Part shown: piece by piece, positions 36,482 to 44,997 of the stretch | How positions within the stretch are numbered: position 1 is the stretch's first letter | How the letters are laid out: every line of letters begins with the position of its first letter | Assembly (NCBI GenBank): GCA_037137375.1 | Contig: JBAXKJ010000016.1 | Span: 1 to 64,000 of the forward strand | DNA length: 64,000 nt | From: CAINVV01 sp037137375 | GTDB lineage: Bacteria; Bacteroidota; Bacteroidia; Bacteroidales; Prolixibacteraceae | Direction: 5' to 3' | Made by a program: the position numbers and the translations under genes | Notes under the pieces: model-generated | What the model saw: only the letters and a program-made list of their open reading frames with translations | Databases searched by the model: none | What the model was told of the DNA's origin: nothing

Positions 36482-36506
36482 CTTTGATTGGTTTAATAAT
36501 TGCTCC

Positions 36507-36537
36507 CAAAGCTATCGTATATCCCTTCAATTTCCAA
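36507..36537 (-). promoter_or_regulatory. Promoter of fucI
   Basis: Minus strand: TTG (36537-36535), 20-nt spacer, TAGCTTTG (36514-36507), a full TAnnTTTG match. Predicted leader to the ATG at 36481 is about 20 nt. Confidence 0.6.
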
Positions 36538-36704
36538 TAGACCATAAAACTATTTATGTGTACAATTCAAACATTAGAAATATATTTCATCAAATTCAAA
36601 TCATTACCATGAAACCGCTAAACTCAACATTTCTATTTTCTTAAAGCGTTATTGAGTGCATTATTTGTGCAACAACTTTCATTTCCTTCTTTCCGAATAA
36701 ATGA

Positions 36705-36712
36705 TATCTTTG
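36705..36712 (+). promoter_or_regulatory. -7 box of the AraC gene
   Basis: TATCTTTG matches TAnnTTTG. It lies downstream of the farthest in-frame start codon (TTG at 36652), so it argues for the GTG at 36751 as the true start. The -33 region is weak. Confidence 0.5.
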
Positions 36713-36750
36713 TGTATATATTCATTCCAACCCATCATTTTATTCCTCTT

Positions 36751-37659
36751 GTGAAGTTTCTGAAAATTCCAGAAGGTGGCGATCCTTCAAAAATTACGCA
36801 GCTTTTCTCTGGTCTGAACATCAATCTTTTGTGCTGCAGATACTGGTGGCTGAAAAACTGGGAAAGTCAGAATATGTCCTTCCCGTACTGGCGTATCTAC
36901 TGGAACAAGACCCAGGGCGGAGTCATTTCTTTCGCGGAAAAAACCATTGAAATGAGTCCTGAACAAATCATCCTGATTCCCCCGTACACCGCTTTCTCCA
37001 GTAGGATAAAGGGAAATCCGCTGCCCTCTTCCGGCTATAACCTTGAAGGGGCCCGGATGGAATCATCCATCAATGAAAACGAAAGAGTGAATGCCGGCGC
37101 CGTTCTACATCTGTTTATTCATTTCAATCTGGGCATGCCCTATGATTTCATTGCCCCGGAATTATTCTGTTTTGAGATGGACAAGGAGCTTCAGAAAGAT
37201 CTTCCGGAACTTGCGGGCAGCCTGAAGGAGAATCCGGAACAATTGTCTGTTTCCTCCAGTTTGCTCATATACAAGATCATCATTCTGGCGGTTTCCAGGA
37301 TTCCAAAAGAATACTGGAATCTATCCTCAACGGATCACAGGATGTTGAATGTGTTGAGAATGATTGAAGATCACATCCAGGAAGAGCTCACTAACAAGAT
37401 TTTAGCCAAAATAGCATCCATGGCCGTAAATTCGTTCGCCAGATATTTTAGGTCCGAGATTGGAATGACGCCTCAACATTTTGTCAGGGAAAGAAGGGTT
37501 CAGAAAGCGAGTATCATGCTTCACCATACGACAAATTCCATTGAGGAGATTGCTCGTTTATCAGGATTTTGCGATCGGTTTCATTTGGCCCGGGTATTCA
37601 AGGAGGTCACAGGTTATTCGCCTGCTCAATATCGAAAGAGATTTAATCCTAAGAATTAA
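36751..37659 (+). CDS. AraC-family transcriptional regulator
   Basis: A 302-residue protein from GTG 36751, chosen because the -7 box at 36705-36712 excludes the farther TTG. N-terminal cupin-like sensory region, then two HTHs (LTNKILAKIASMAVNSFARY; IEEIARLSGFCDRFHLARVF) and the closing YSPAQYRKRF. Likely controls fucI, from which it is divergent. Its 3' end overlaps the convergent E1 gene by 11 nt. Confidence 0.85.
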   Translation: MKFLKIPEGGDPSKITQLFSGLNINLLCCRYWWLKNWESQNMSFPYWRIYWNKTQGGVISFAEKTIEMSPEQIILIPPYTAFSSRIKGNPLPSSGYNLEGARMESSINENERVNAGAVLHLFIHFNLGMPYDFIAPELFCFEMDKELQKDLPELAGSLKENPEQLSVSSSLLIYKIIILAVSRIPKEYWNLSSTDHRMLNVLRMIEDHIQEELTNKILAKIASMAVNSFARYFRSEIGMTPQHFVRERRVQKASIMLHHTTNSIEEIARLSGFCDRFHLARVFKEVTGYSPAQYRKRFNPKN

Positions 37660-40003
37660 GTTTCATCTCCTTCCAAATCTCCTCTACCACAGAGTCGACA
37701 TTCGGTTTGGAAAAATATTCACCATCCGTACCGTAAGCCCCGCGATGATCTTTTGCCGAGATGACTAACGGACGGGCATCCAACGCATAGAAAGCAGCCT
37801 CATCATCCAGGATCTTCTGAAGCATATAACCGGTTCCACCACCGGGAACATCTTCATCCAATAACACCAACCTGTTGGTCTTCAGGAGCGATTTCGTGAT
37901 GAGATGCTCTTTGTCAAATGGGGCAAGTGTCTGAACATCTATTAGTTCTACCGAGATGCCCATAGATTTTAAAATGGTGGCCGCCTCCATGGCAATGGTA
38001 ACATTCCAGCCATAGGTAACCAAGGTTAGATCTGTTCCTTCAGAGATAATTTCGGGCATACCCAGTGGAATGCAATATTCACCAATATTTTCGGGCAGCT
38101 TTTCCCGCACATAATAGCCCTTCAGCGGCTCAATCACCAATGCTGGTTCCAGTCCTTTAAGCAGCATATTGTAAAATCCTGCTGCCTGCGTCATGTTTCT
38201 TGGCACGCAAAGGTGGATCCCTCTCATCGAACCCAAAAGCATGCTCATCGGCGAACCCGAGTGCCACATTCCCTGTAACTGATGCCCACGGGTGCGGATT
38301 ATCAGTGGAGCGATTTGCCTGCCACGGGTGCGGTACTGAAGCGTAGAAAGATCGTCTGCCAACGTGGGAAGCGCATAGATCAAATAATCGAGGTATTGTA
38401 TCTCTGCAATCGGTTTAAATCCTCGTAAAGCGAGACCGATTCCCTGTCCGATGATAGTCGTTTCGCGGATTCCGGTATCGAAAACACGATGCGCCCCATA
38501 TTTTACCTGCAACCCTTTGGTCTCCTGGTTGACCCCGCCCATGACGCCGGTATCTTCGCCAAAAGTGAGCAGCAATGGGTATTTTTGAAAAAGTACGTCA
38601 AAGTTTCGGTTAAGAAGGTCTGTGCCGGTGATTAATTTGGGTTCGGGCAGGTAAGTTGCAGGTATAACTTTCCCGGTAGGTTCTTCTTCCTTACCAGGAA
38701 AAGGTTCTTCCCTGAAAAGTCGGTGACCATTGGCTTCGGCTGCAGTTATCCAATCATTTAACTGACGATAAAGCTCAGCAATTTCATTTATTCCGGAGAT
38801 AGATCTGGACAGTGCGTGTGCAAAACGGATCAGGTCCTTTCGGTTGGGATAGGAAGCCTTAAAGAGCTCATTGAGCTCCCATTTTTTGTTGGCAAGCGGA
38901 GAATACTTTCTGGAAATCAATTCTACAATCTCCTTTAATGCAACACGTTCTGCTTCGAAACCGGATTTAAAATTGCGCCATGCCCGATCGCGGGCACTCC
39001 TGGCCTCCTGTGAAGCCTCCTCCTCTATCCGTTCGAGTGTCTCTTCGTTTGCAAGCTCCTGCGCCAAAATCCATTCCTTAAATTTTTTGATGGCATCAAA
39101 GTCCTGCTCCCATTGAAGCCTCTCTGAAGTCTTGTATCTTTCGTGGGAACCGGAAGTTGAATGGCCAAGTGGCTGGGTTAATTCGTCCACATGAAAAATA
39201 ACAGGCTGGTGTTTCTCCCTGCAAATGGCTAGTCCCTTTTCGAAAGTTTCGACCAGGCACGGATAGTCCCATCCCTTGCATTCATAAATCAGACAACCCT
39301 GGTCTTCCCCCTTAGCCCTGAAACCCTCAAGTGCCTTCGAAATGCTCCCCTTGGCAGTCTGCAAATCAACAGGAACGCTGATACCGAAACCATTATCCCA
39401 GATCGCCATGGCCAGAGGTACCTGCAGGACACATGCGGCATTAATGGTCTCGAAAAACATACCCTCAGAGGTGCTCGACTCTCCAATTGAGCCAAACGCC
39501 ACTTCATTACCAGTAATCAATTCTTTAGTGTGTTCCGCAAACTCCGGATTCTCCCTGACGAGCTTTGTAGCCTGAGCCAATCCAAGTAAACGCGGTATCT
39601 GGCCTGCCGTGGGGGAGAGATCGGCTGCCGAATTCTTCATTCCGGCAAGTCGGTGGAAAGATCCACCGGGCATCCGGTTGGCTGTTGAATGATGGTTGTT
39701 GAAATTTCTTCCTCCGGTCGAAGGGTTATTCTCCTGACTGGTATCCCCGTATAGCTGAGCAAAGAATTCTATCGGTGTGATCATGCCGGCTGCCAGCAGA
39801 AAAGTCTGATCGCGGTAGTACCCTGAACGCCAGTCTCCATCTCGAAAACTCTTTACATAGGCTACCTGTGCCAGCTCCTTGCCATCACCAAAAATACCGA
39901 AAGGCGCCCTACCCAGGTGCACCTCCTTCCGGCCCAGAATACTCAGCTGACGACTGAGAAAGACCGTATAATAATCTTTTAATACAATTTGTGCTTCTTT
40001 CAA
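37649..40003 (-). CDS. 2-oxoacid dehydrogenase E1 component, fused alpha-beta
   Basis: A 784-residue fusion. The N-terminal half (about 1-380) is the thiamine diphosphate-binding alpha subunit (NNHHSTANRMPGGSFHRLAG, GNEVAFGSIGESSTSEGMFF). The C-terminal half (about 450-784) is the beta transketolase-like subunit (LLLTFGEDTGVMGGVNQETK, DTGIRETTIIGQGIGLALRG, LDEDVPGGGTGYMLQ). Such fusions act on branched-chain or other 2-oxoacids in Bacteroidota. E2 and E3 genes are not nearby. Confidence 0.88.
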   Translation of the reverse strand: MKEAQIVLKDYYTVFLSRQLSILGRKEVHLGRAPFGIFGDGKELAQVAYVKSFRDGDWRSGYYRDQTFLLAAGMITPIEFFAQLYGDTSQENNPSTGGRNFNNHHSTANRMPGGSFHRLAGMKNSAADLSPTAGQIPRLLGLAQATKLVRENPEFAEHTKELITGNEVAFGSIGESSTSEGMFFETINAACVLQVPLAMAIWDNGFGISVPVDLQTAKGSISKALEGFRAKGEDQGCLIYECKGWDYPCLVETFEKGLAICREKHQPVIFHVDELTQPLGHSTSGSHERYKTSERLQWEQDFDAIKKFKEWILAQELANEETLERIEEEASQEARSARDRAWRNFKSGFEAERVALKEIVELISRKYSPLANKKWELNELFKASYPNRKDLIRFAHALSRSISGINEIAELYRQLNDWITAAEANGHRLFREEPFPGKEEEPTGKVIPATYLPEPKLITGTDLLNRNFDVLFQKYPLLLTFGEDTGVMGGVNQETKGLQVKYGAHRVFDTGIRETTIIGQGIGLALRGFKPIAEIQYLDYLIYALPTLADDLSTLQYRTRGRQIAPLIIRTRGHQLQGMWHSGSPMSMLLGSMRGIHLCVPRNMTQAAGFYNMLLKGLEPALVIEPLKGYYVREKLPENIGEYCIPLGMPEIISEGTDLTLVTYGWNVTIAMEAATILKSMGISVELIDVQTLAPFDKEHLITKSLLKTNRLVLLDEDVPGGGTGYMLQKILDDEAAFYALDARPLVISAKDHRGAYGTDGEYFSKPNVDSVVEEIWKEMKLNS

Positions 40004-40514
40004 ACGCTCAATAGAGTTTCAACTTGCTCAAATTTTACGCTAAATATTCAAAGATGTTTCAGCGATCTGTGAGCCCCTGGAAGATAAAACCATAGCCGCA
40101 GAAAAGGAATTTTATCAAATTAACAAGGTTTCAGGTTTGAAAATTATGTTTGATGGTTCCTAAGAAATCATGTTGGATTTCATTTGCTCCCGTAGGAAAA
40201 AGTTTAGGATTTGTTGTTTTAAACTCATCTTTAAATTTGAATAGCTTGCCGAACATTATGTTATAAATTTGAATTTCAGAGACTTAATAAAGATATATTA
40301 TGTTTTTTGATCGAACTTTTTGTTAAAAATGTTGTTTGATATTTCAGAATGATCATGAAAAACTAATCGAAATGTTGATCATAAAAAAAGCTCTTCTTCA
40401 TGATTGCATTTTTAAAAGCTCGGCATCCCGAATGATCGGATCAATTAAATGTTGTGCTTTTTGAATGTTTTGTATGTTTTGAACCCTTGCATAACATGCT
40501 AAATATCATCGATT
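40004..40514. other. 511-nt intergenic stretch, no gene supported
   Basis: AT-rich spacer between divergent genes. I saw no ORF with a protein-like composition, no clear hairpin and no full promoter match. A direct repeat (AAAAGCTC) near 40387 and 40421 is the only regularity noticed. Confidence 0.5.
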
Positions 40515-43235
40515 ATGAAACACTATTCCTGCCTTCTGGCCTGCGTTCTTTTTCAATCCTTCAACTTATTCGCAGGTGAAGTTTCCATAAAGGTTGCATC
40601 TGCAGCCTACAATATTCCACCCACTTATACTAATTGCGCCGGAGCAGATCCTGTTTACACTTCTAACGAGGTAATTGTAAATTCGCTGAGTGTCGCCGGG
40701 AGTATTACTGGAACAAACACGATCCAATACGGAAAGGCTATTAATCTTGCACTGTGCGCATTCAATGGTACTATCCTTCACTGGGAAAGGAAGTTAGAAA
40801 CGTCCGAATGGGAGATAATATCCAATACTCTTCCCACTTTAGCAGAGATTCCTTCTAGTGTTGGTACGTGGAACTATAGAGCCTTAATTATTAAAGGCTC
40901 TTACGAATCAGATTATTCACTTGAATTTACACTAACGGTCAAACCAAAAGATTTGACTGTTAGAAATTCAACTGTTACCAATAAAGTGTATGATCAAAAT
41001 GACAGGGCAGAGATATCGGGAGCTACACTATCAGGGGTAGAAACTGTCGATAAAGGAAAGGTCGAACTTGAAAATGCGTCAATTGGCAAATTCTCCCAAT
41101 CAAATACAGGAAATGACATCATTGTACTTTCATCCATGACCCTCACCGGATCTTCAGCCTCAAACTATACCTTAACCCAGCCTATTCTCACCGCAAACAT
41201 CACTCCAAAAGAACTGATAATAACCGCAAGGGACGTATCAAAAGTTTATGGTGCAAACTATGAATTCATACAGACCAACCCTGGCGACTTCATAGTCGAA
41301 GGCCTCATCAGTACCGACTATGTTGATGGAGTCACGCTAACGAGCGCCGGTTCGCCTACTTTTGCCATTTTATCCGGATCGCCCTATCATATCCTCCCGG
41401 GAAATGCGACTGGTAGAGGTCTGAACAATTATAAAATCAACTACAAAACAGGGAAGTTGGCGATTAGCAAAGCACTCCTGGTTTTAATTGCCGACAACAA
41501 GTCCAAAATTTATGGAGCGGCAAATCCACCTCTAACTTTTGGCTATTATGGGTGGGCCAACGGGACTGAGCCAATCACAACGGTTCCCAATATCAACACA
41601 TTGGTATCAATCAACTCTCCCGTCGGATCCTATGAAGGAGCAATCACCATTTCCGGTGGTTCCGCAGAAAACTATTCTTTCAGTTACATACCTGGAAATA
41701 TGACCGTCACAAAAGCTAAACAGTCGATAGCCTTCGACCAAATTCCGCCAAAAACTTTCGGTGACGGTTCATTTATCCTTTCAGCCTCAGCCAGTTCAGG
41801 TCTTCCAGTATTATTTTCCAGCAGTAATCCTTCTGTAGCAACAGTTTCCGGCAGTACCCTGAAGATTACAGGCGCTGGCATCTGTGCTATTTCAGCTTCC
41901 CAGCCGGGTAATGATTTTTATGAGGCAGCAGAAACTGTTACAAGATCTCAGTTGATTAATACTGCCACGCTTACTATTGTGGCTGACCCCGTCACTAAGA
42001 TTTATGGTTCGCCCGATCCCTTGCTGACATATACCTGTTTTGGTTGGAAAAATGGAGATAACGAATCTGCTCTTATTGTTCCGCCTATTATTCAGTTAAT
42101 TATTTCAGGCAAATCCAATGTAGGTCTTTTCAATGATGCATTAACCGTTTCGGGAGCGGTTTGTCACAACTACCGAATCATGTATCAATCTTCCTGTTTA
42201 ACAATAATTCCCAAAATAGTGACAACTGAAATACTCGCAAACAACAAGAACTTTGACGGCACACCGACCGCAACCATCAGCAAAATATCATTAATCGGTA
42301 TCCAGCAGTCTGATGAGGTTAAACTTTTGGTGGCAAACGCCGAATTTGACAACGCCCAGCCTGGTAAAATGAAACTTGTTACAGCCTCCGGATTGAATCT
42401 AATCGGTTCTTCTGCAAAAAATTACGTACTGTCTTCCACAACGGCATTCGCTACCGCAGAAATATATGAAACACCAAGTCCAACGATTGCCGGACCATCA
42501 GAAGCATGTCAAAAAGGAAGAGACTATATCTACATAACCGAAGGGTCAATGAAAAATTATTCGTGGAATCTTTCTGAGGGTGGTGTTATTACTACCGGGG
42601 AAGGAACTAATATGATCAATGTAACCTGGAATGTCATAGGCGATCAAAAGGTAAGTGTGAAATATGAAAATATCACGGGTGTTACAGTTGAAACTGAAAA
42701 AGATGTTTTTGTCAATCAGTTACCGCAGCCAGTCTTTACGGATCCGGAGTTATTCGTAACCGGCTCTCCGGGAGTCCTTTATGAGACGGAGACCGGAATG
42801 AATGATTATAGTTGGAGGATTTCCACCTCTGGATTAACCAAAAAAGGGGTAGGTAGTAATGCAATTGAAGTCATCTGGAATAATGAAGGACTCAATTCCG
42901 TCGGCGTGAGTCATACCAATTCTAATGGATGTATTTCAGGCATCTCTAACCAGCAATATCAACTCATGCCAAGGAAGATTCACAACTATAAAATATATCC
43001 CGTGCCCAATAATGGTGAATTTACTATCTCTATTGCGACTGAAGAAAAGCAGTTCTTTGGTGTATCAATTTATAGTCCGGGTGGACAGAAAATATATGAT
43101 ATTGCTGATCTTGAAGTATATGGGGTATATGAAAAACAAATCAGACTCCAGACAATCACTTCGGGTACCTATTTGTTAGTATTCAGGTCAAAATATGGCA
43201 AGGAAATCAGGAGGATGACCGTACTTCCGAAATAA
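40515..43235 (+). CDS. Secreted MBG/YDG-repeat protein with T9SS type A sorting domain
   Basis: A 906-residue protein with a signal peptide (about 1-20). Repeats in order: YDG-like (about 150-235, NKVYDQND), MBG (236-325, SKVYGANYEF), MBG (326-405, SKIYGAANPPLTF), an Ig-like repeat (406-485, IPPKTFGDGSF), MBG (486-570, TKIYGSPDPLLTY), YDG-like (571-655, NKNFDGTPTA), two PKD-like segments (to about 810), then a T9SS type A domain starting YKIYPVPNNGEFTISI. Likely a surface adhesin or scaffold exported by T9SS. Confidence 0.85.
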   Translation: MKHYSCLLACVLFQSFNLFAGEVSIKVASAAYNIPPTYTNCAGADPVYTSNEVIVNSLSVAGSITGTNTIQYGKAINLALCAFNGTILHWERKLETSEWEIISNTLPTLAEIPSSVGTWNYRALIIKGSYESDYSLEFTLTVKPKDLTVRNSTVTNKVYDQNDRAEISGATLSGVETVDKGKVELENASIGKFSQSNTGNDIIVLSSMTLTGSSASNYTLTQPILTANITPKELIITARDVSKVYGANYEFIQTNPGDFIVEGLISTDYVDGVTLTSAGSPTFAILSGSPYHILPGNATGRGLNNYKINYKTGKLAISKALLVLIADNKSKIYGAANPPLTFGYYGWANGTEPITTVPNINTLVSINSPVGSYEGAITISGGSAENYSFSYIPGNMTVTKAKQSIAFDQIPPKTFGDGSFILSASASSGLPVLFSSSNPSVATVSGSTLKITGAGICAISASQPGNDFYEAAETVTRSQLINTATLTIVADPVTKIYGSPDPLLTYTCFGWKNGDNESALIVPPIIQLIISGKSNVGLFNDALTVSGAVCHNYRIMYQSSCLTIIPKIVTTEILANNKNFDGTPTATISKISLIGIQQSDEVKLLVANAEFDNAQPGKMKLVTASGLNLIGSSAKNYVLSSTTAFATAEIYETPSPTIAGPSEACQKGRDYIYITEGSMKNYSWNLSEGGVITTGEGTNMINVTWNVIGDQKVSVKYENITGVTVETEKDVFVNQLPQPVFTDPELFVTGSPGVLYETETGMNDYSWRISTSGLTKKGVGSNAIEVIWNNEGLNSVGVSHTNSNGCISGISNQQYQLMPRKIHNYKIYPVPNNGEFTISIATEEKQFFGVSIYSPGGQKIYDIADLEVYGVYEKQIRLQTITSGTYLLVFRSKYGKEIRRMTVLPK

Positions 43236-43244
43236 TGCACAAGA

Positions 43245-43661
43245 TTACAATTCCTTAATCATCTTGCCAATAATTTCCCTGAATCTGTCAATATCGTTCT
43301 CAGGTATTGCTTGTAGAAGCCGGTTCTCACAATCCTGCCTGTGTTTGTTAATCTCTGCCCTGATTTTTTTGCCCCCTTCAGTGAGACAAAGTGTGATTGC
43401 CCGGCGATCGGACTTATCGATGTTCCGGTCGAGGTATCCATCCACGACCAGCTTTTCAATTACCCTGCTAATCCGAGAAGGCGAAAGTCCCATGTTTTTG
43501 GCCAATTCGGGACTACTGATTCCAGTGCACTGATCCAATGAGCTGAAGAAGAGTAATTCTGATTGCGAGAGATGTAACTGTTCCATTAACTGACTGTCAA
43601 TTGCAGCACATTTCTTCTTCATCTCGTAAACTAAATCCAGAATCTCCAAACCTTTTTCCAT
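43245..43661 (-). CDS. MarR-family transcriptional regulator
   Basis: A 138-residue winged-helix protein. HTH: ISSPELAKNMGLSPSRISRV; wing: DRNIDKSDRRAITLCLTEGG. Cysteines at 18, 45, 92 and 111 could make it redox sensing like OhrR, which would fit the divergent thioredoxin/OsmC pair; this is inference. The 9-bp inverted repeat at 43766-43786 is a strong candidate operator. Confidence 0.88.
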   Translation of the reverse strand: MEKGLEILDLVYEMKKKCAAIDSQLMEQLHLSQSELLFFSSLDQCTGISSPELAKNMGLSPSRISRVIEKLVVDGYLDRNIDKSDRRAITLCLTEGGKKIRAEINKHRQDCENRLLQAIPENDIDRFREIIGKMIKEL

Positions 43662-43699
43662 TTCCGGCTATCAAAATTTCTACTATCGTGATTGTCCTA

Positions 43700-43730
43700 C
43701 AAAACTACAAAATTGTCAACTATTAACAAA
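43700..43730 (-). promoter_or_regulatory. Promoter of the MarR gene
   Basis: Minus strand: TTTG (43730-43727), 19-nt spacer, TAGTTTTG (43707-43700), a full TAnnTTTG match. Leader about 32 nt. Confidence 0.65.
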
Positions 43731-43765
43731 GGCATTTTATGCTAATAGCAAATATTTTTATTAAA

Positions 43766-43786
43766 TATTTTTGATATTCAAAAATA
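43766..43786. promoter_or_regulatory. Perfect 9-bp inverted repeat, candidate MarR operator
   Basis: Arms TATTTTTGA (43766-43774) and TCAAAAATA (43778-43786) with spacer TAT. The left arm covers the -33 TTG of the thioredoxin promoter, so binding would block RNA polymerase. Size and symmetry fit a MarR dimer. Confidence 0.65.
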
Positions 43787-43799
43787 AAATTTAATTTTG
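43771..43799 (+). promoter_or_regulatory. Promoter of the thioredoxin/OsmC operon
   Basis: TTG (43771-43773), 18-nt spacer, TAATTTTG (43792-43799). Predicted start near 43806, downstream of the first in-frame ATG at 43801. The true start is therefore the ATG at 43849. Confidence 0.65.
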
Positions 43800-43848
43800 C
43801 ATGAAAATAATTGCTAGTAACAATATAAATATCTCAAATAATAGAATC

Positions 43849-44214
43849 ATGACACTTGAACATTTAACGCTCGAAACTTTTAAAGAAAAAGTTTTCAATT
43901 TCGAAGCTAACAAAGACTGGAAATTTGAAGGTAAAGCACCCGCAATCGTTGACTTTTACGCCGATTGGTGTTCTCCGTGCAAAATGGTTGCCCCAATCCT
44001 GGAAGAATTACAGGAAGTATACGGTGATAAATTAAACATTTATAAGGTCAACACGGAAGAGGAACGTGAACTTGCAGGGATGTTTGGTATACAGAGCATT
44101 CCCTCTTTACTGTTTATTCCGCTTGAAGGTCAGCCACAAATGGCTCAGGGAGCCCTTCCAAAAGCCACCTTCATCAGCGCAATTGAAGATGTTCTCAAAG
44201 TCTCAGTTAACTGA
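43849..44214 (+). CDS. trxA: Thioredoxin
   Basis: A 121-residue thioredoxin, taken from MTLEHLTLETF at 43849; the upstream ATG at 43801 lies at the promoter. The active site is DWCSPCK (C41, C44) and the cis-proline is in SIPSLLF. It reduces protein disulfides. OsmC starts right after its stop, with no spacer. Divergent from MarR. WCSPC replaces the usual WCGPC. Confidence 0.92.
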   Translation: MTLEHLTLETFKEKVFNFEANKDWKFEGKAPAIVDFYADWCSPCKMVAPILEELQEVYGDKLNIYKVNTEEERELAGMFGIQSIPSLLFIPLEGQPQMAQGALPKATFISAIEDVLKVSVN

Positions 44215-44634
44215 ATGAAACAAGAGATAAATCTTGCCTGGAAGAAGGGGATGGCTTTTCAGACAGACCTTTACGGCCATAAAATCACCATTGATACAGA
44301 TAAAAACAGTGGTGGACAGGATCTTGGTCCTAGACCAAAAGCATTTTTGCTTGTAGCACTCGCGGGATGCACGGGAATGGATGTGGTCTCTATTCTTGAT
44401 AAAATGAGGGTAGAAATTGATGATTTAAATATAAAAGTCGAGGGCGAAGTGACAGAAGAACATCCAAAACAGTTCACCTCCATGCATATAACTTATGAAT
44501 TCTGGGGAAAGGAACTTCCGCTTGACAAGCTTGAAAAAGCAGTTTCATTGTCCGACGAAAAATATTGCGGTGTCGCTGCAACACTAAAAAAAGGGATACC
44601 GGTAACTCATTCAATATTAGTTCATCAGGTTTAG
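44215..44634 (+). CDS. OsmC-family peroxiredoxin-like protein
   Basis: A 139-residue OsmC/Ohr-family protein with two conserved cysteines: C52 in LAGCTGMDVV and C118 in DEKYCGVAATL. Family members reduce organic hydroperoxides with dithiol donors. The thioredoxin gene immediately upstream supports a redox role. Classical Ohr is paired with an OhrR (MarR) regulator, as here. Confidence 0.87.
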   Translation: MKQEINLAWKKGMAFQTDLYGHKITIDTDKNSGGQDLGPRPKAFLLVALAGCTGMDVVSILDKMRVEIDDLNIKVEGEVTEEHPKQFTSMHITYEFWGKELPLDKLEKAVSLSDEKYCGVAATLKKGIPVTHSILVHQV

Positions 44635-44686
44635 ATTGATAGTTTTAGTATAAGTCTTAGTTTTAGTTTTAAGTATTGTAACGTAG

Positions 44687-44723
44687 AATTGGTCCTGGTT
44701 AAACAATCAGGGCCAATTTTTTT
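44687..44723 (+). terminator. Intrinsic terminator after OsmC
   Basis: The 11-bp stem AATTGGTCCTG / CAGGGCCAATT (one G-T pair), with a 10-nt loop, is followed by a run of seven T (44717-44723). Confidence 0.85.
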
Positions 44724-44775
44724 CATATTCTTCATTAAAATAATTACTGTTTGCAATAAAAAGCCTTCAACTATT

Positions 44776-44804
44776 TTGATTTCTAAAATACTTCTTTACT
44801 TTTG
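44776..44804 (+). promoter_or_regulatory. Promoter of the trp leader-trpB unit
   Basis: TTG (44776-44778), 18-nt spacer, TACTTTTG (44797-44804), matching the consensus. Predicted start is near 44811, 16 nt before the leader ATG. Confidence 0.65.
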
Positions 44805-44826
44805 CTATCAATTAATGACAAAAATC

Positions 44827-44892
44827 ATGATTACTCTTACAAATTACAGGGGCTCGAATTGGCTTTGGCGCGACTTCATTCAAGATGCGTAA
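44827..44892 (+). CDS. Trp leader peptide with Trp-Leu-Trp
   Basis: A 21-codon ORF; an in-frame ATG at 44815 would make it 25. It ends at TAA 44890-44892. It contains the motif NWLW, with Trp codons at 44860-44862 and 44866-44868. It lies between the promoter and an attenuator-type terminator upstream of trpB, the layout of a ribosome-dependent tryptophan attenuator. Confidence 0.75.
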   Translation: MITLTNYRGSNWLWRDFIQDA

Positions 44893-44962
44893 GCGATATG
44901 CCTGTGATTAAGCCATAAAAGGGGATATGTTTGTTTACGCAGCATCTCCCCTTTCCTTTTTT
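44886..44962 (+). promoter_or_regulatory. Tryptophan attenuator: antiterminator/terminator pair
   Basis: Terminator: AAAGGGGA-t-ATG (44918-44929) pairs with CAT-c-TCCCCTTT, followed by CC and a T run (44957-44962). Competing pairing: TGCGTAA (44886-44892, the end of the leader ORF) with TTACGCA (44935-44941). A ribosome paused at the Trp codons leaves 44886-44892 free and favours the antiterminator; one reading to the stop covers it and the terminator forms. A comparative-genomics motif for such Bacteroidota leaders has been described, as I recall. Confidence 0.72.
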
Positions 44963-44997
44963 AATTGATCCAAACAATTCAAAACAAAACACAAGTG

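Noticed and set aside
37649..37659. Overlap of AraC and E1 genes as a possible frameshift
   Set aside because: Both proteins end with complete family C-termini; it is an ordinary convergent overlap.
40383..40430. Possible hairpin or repeat upstream of the MBG protein
   Set aside because: The AAAAGCTC copies are direct, not inverted; no stem forms.
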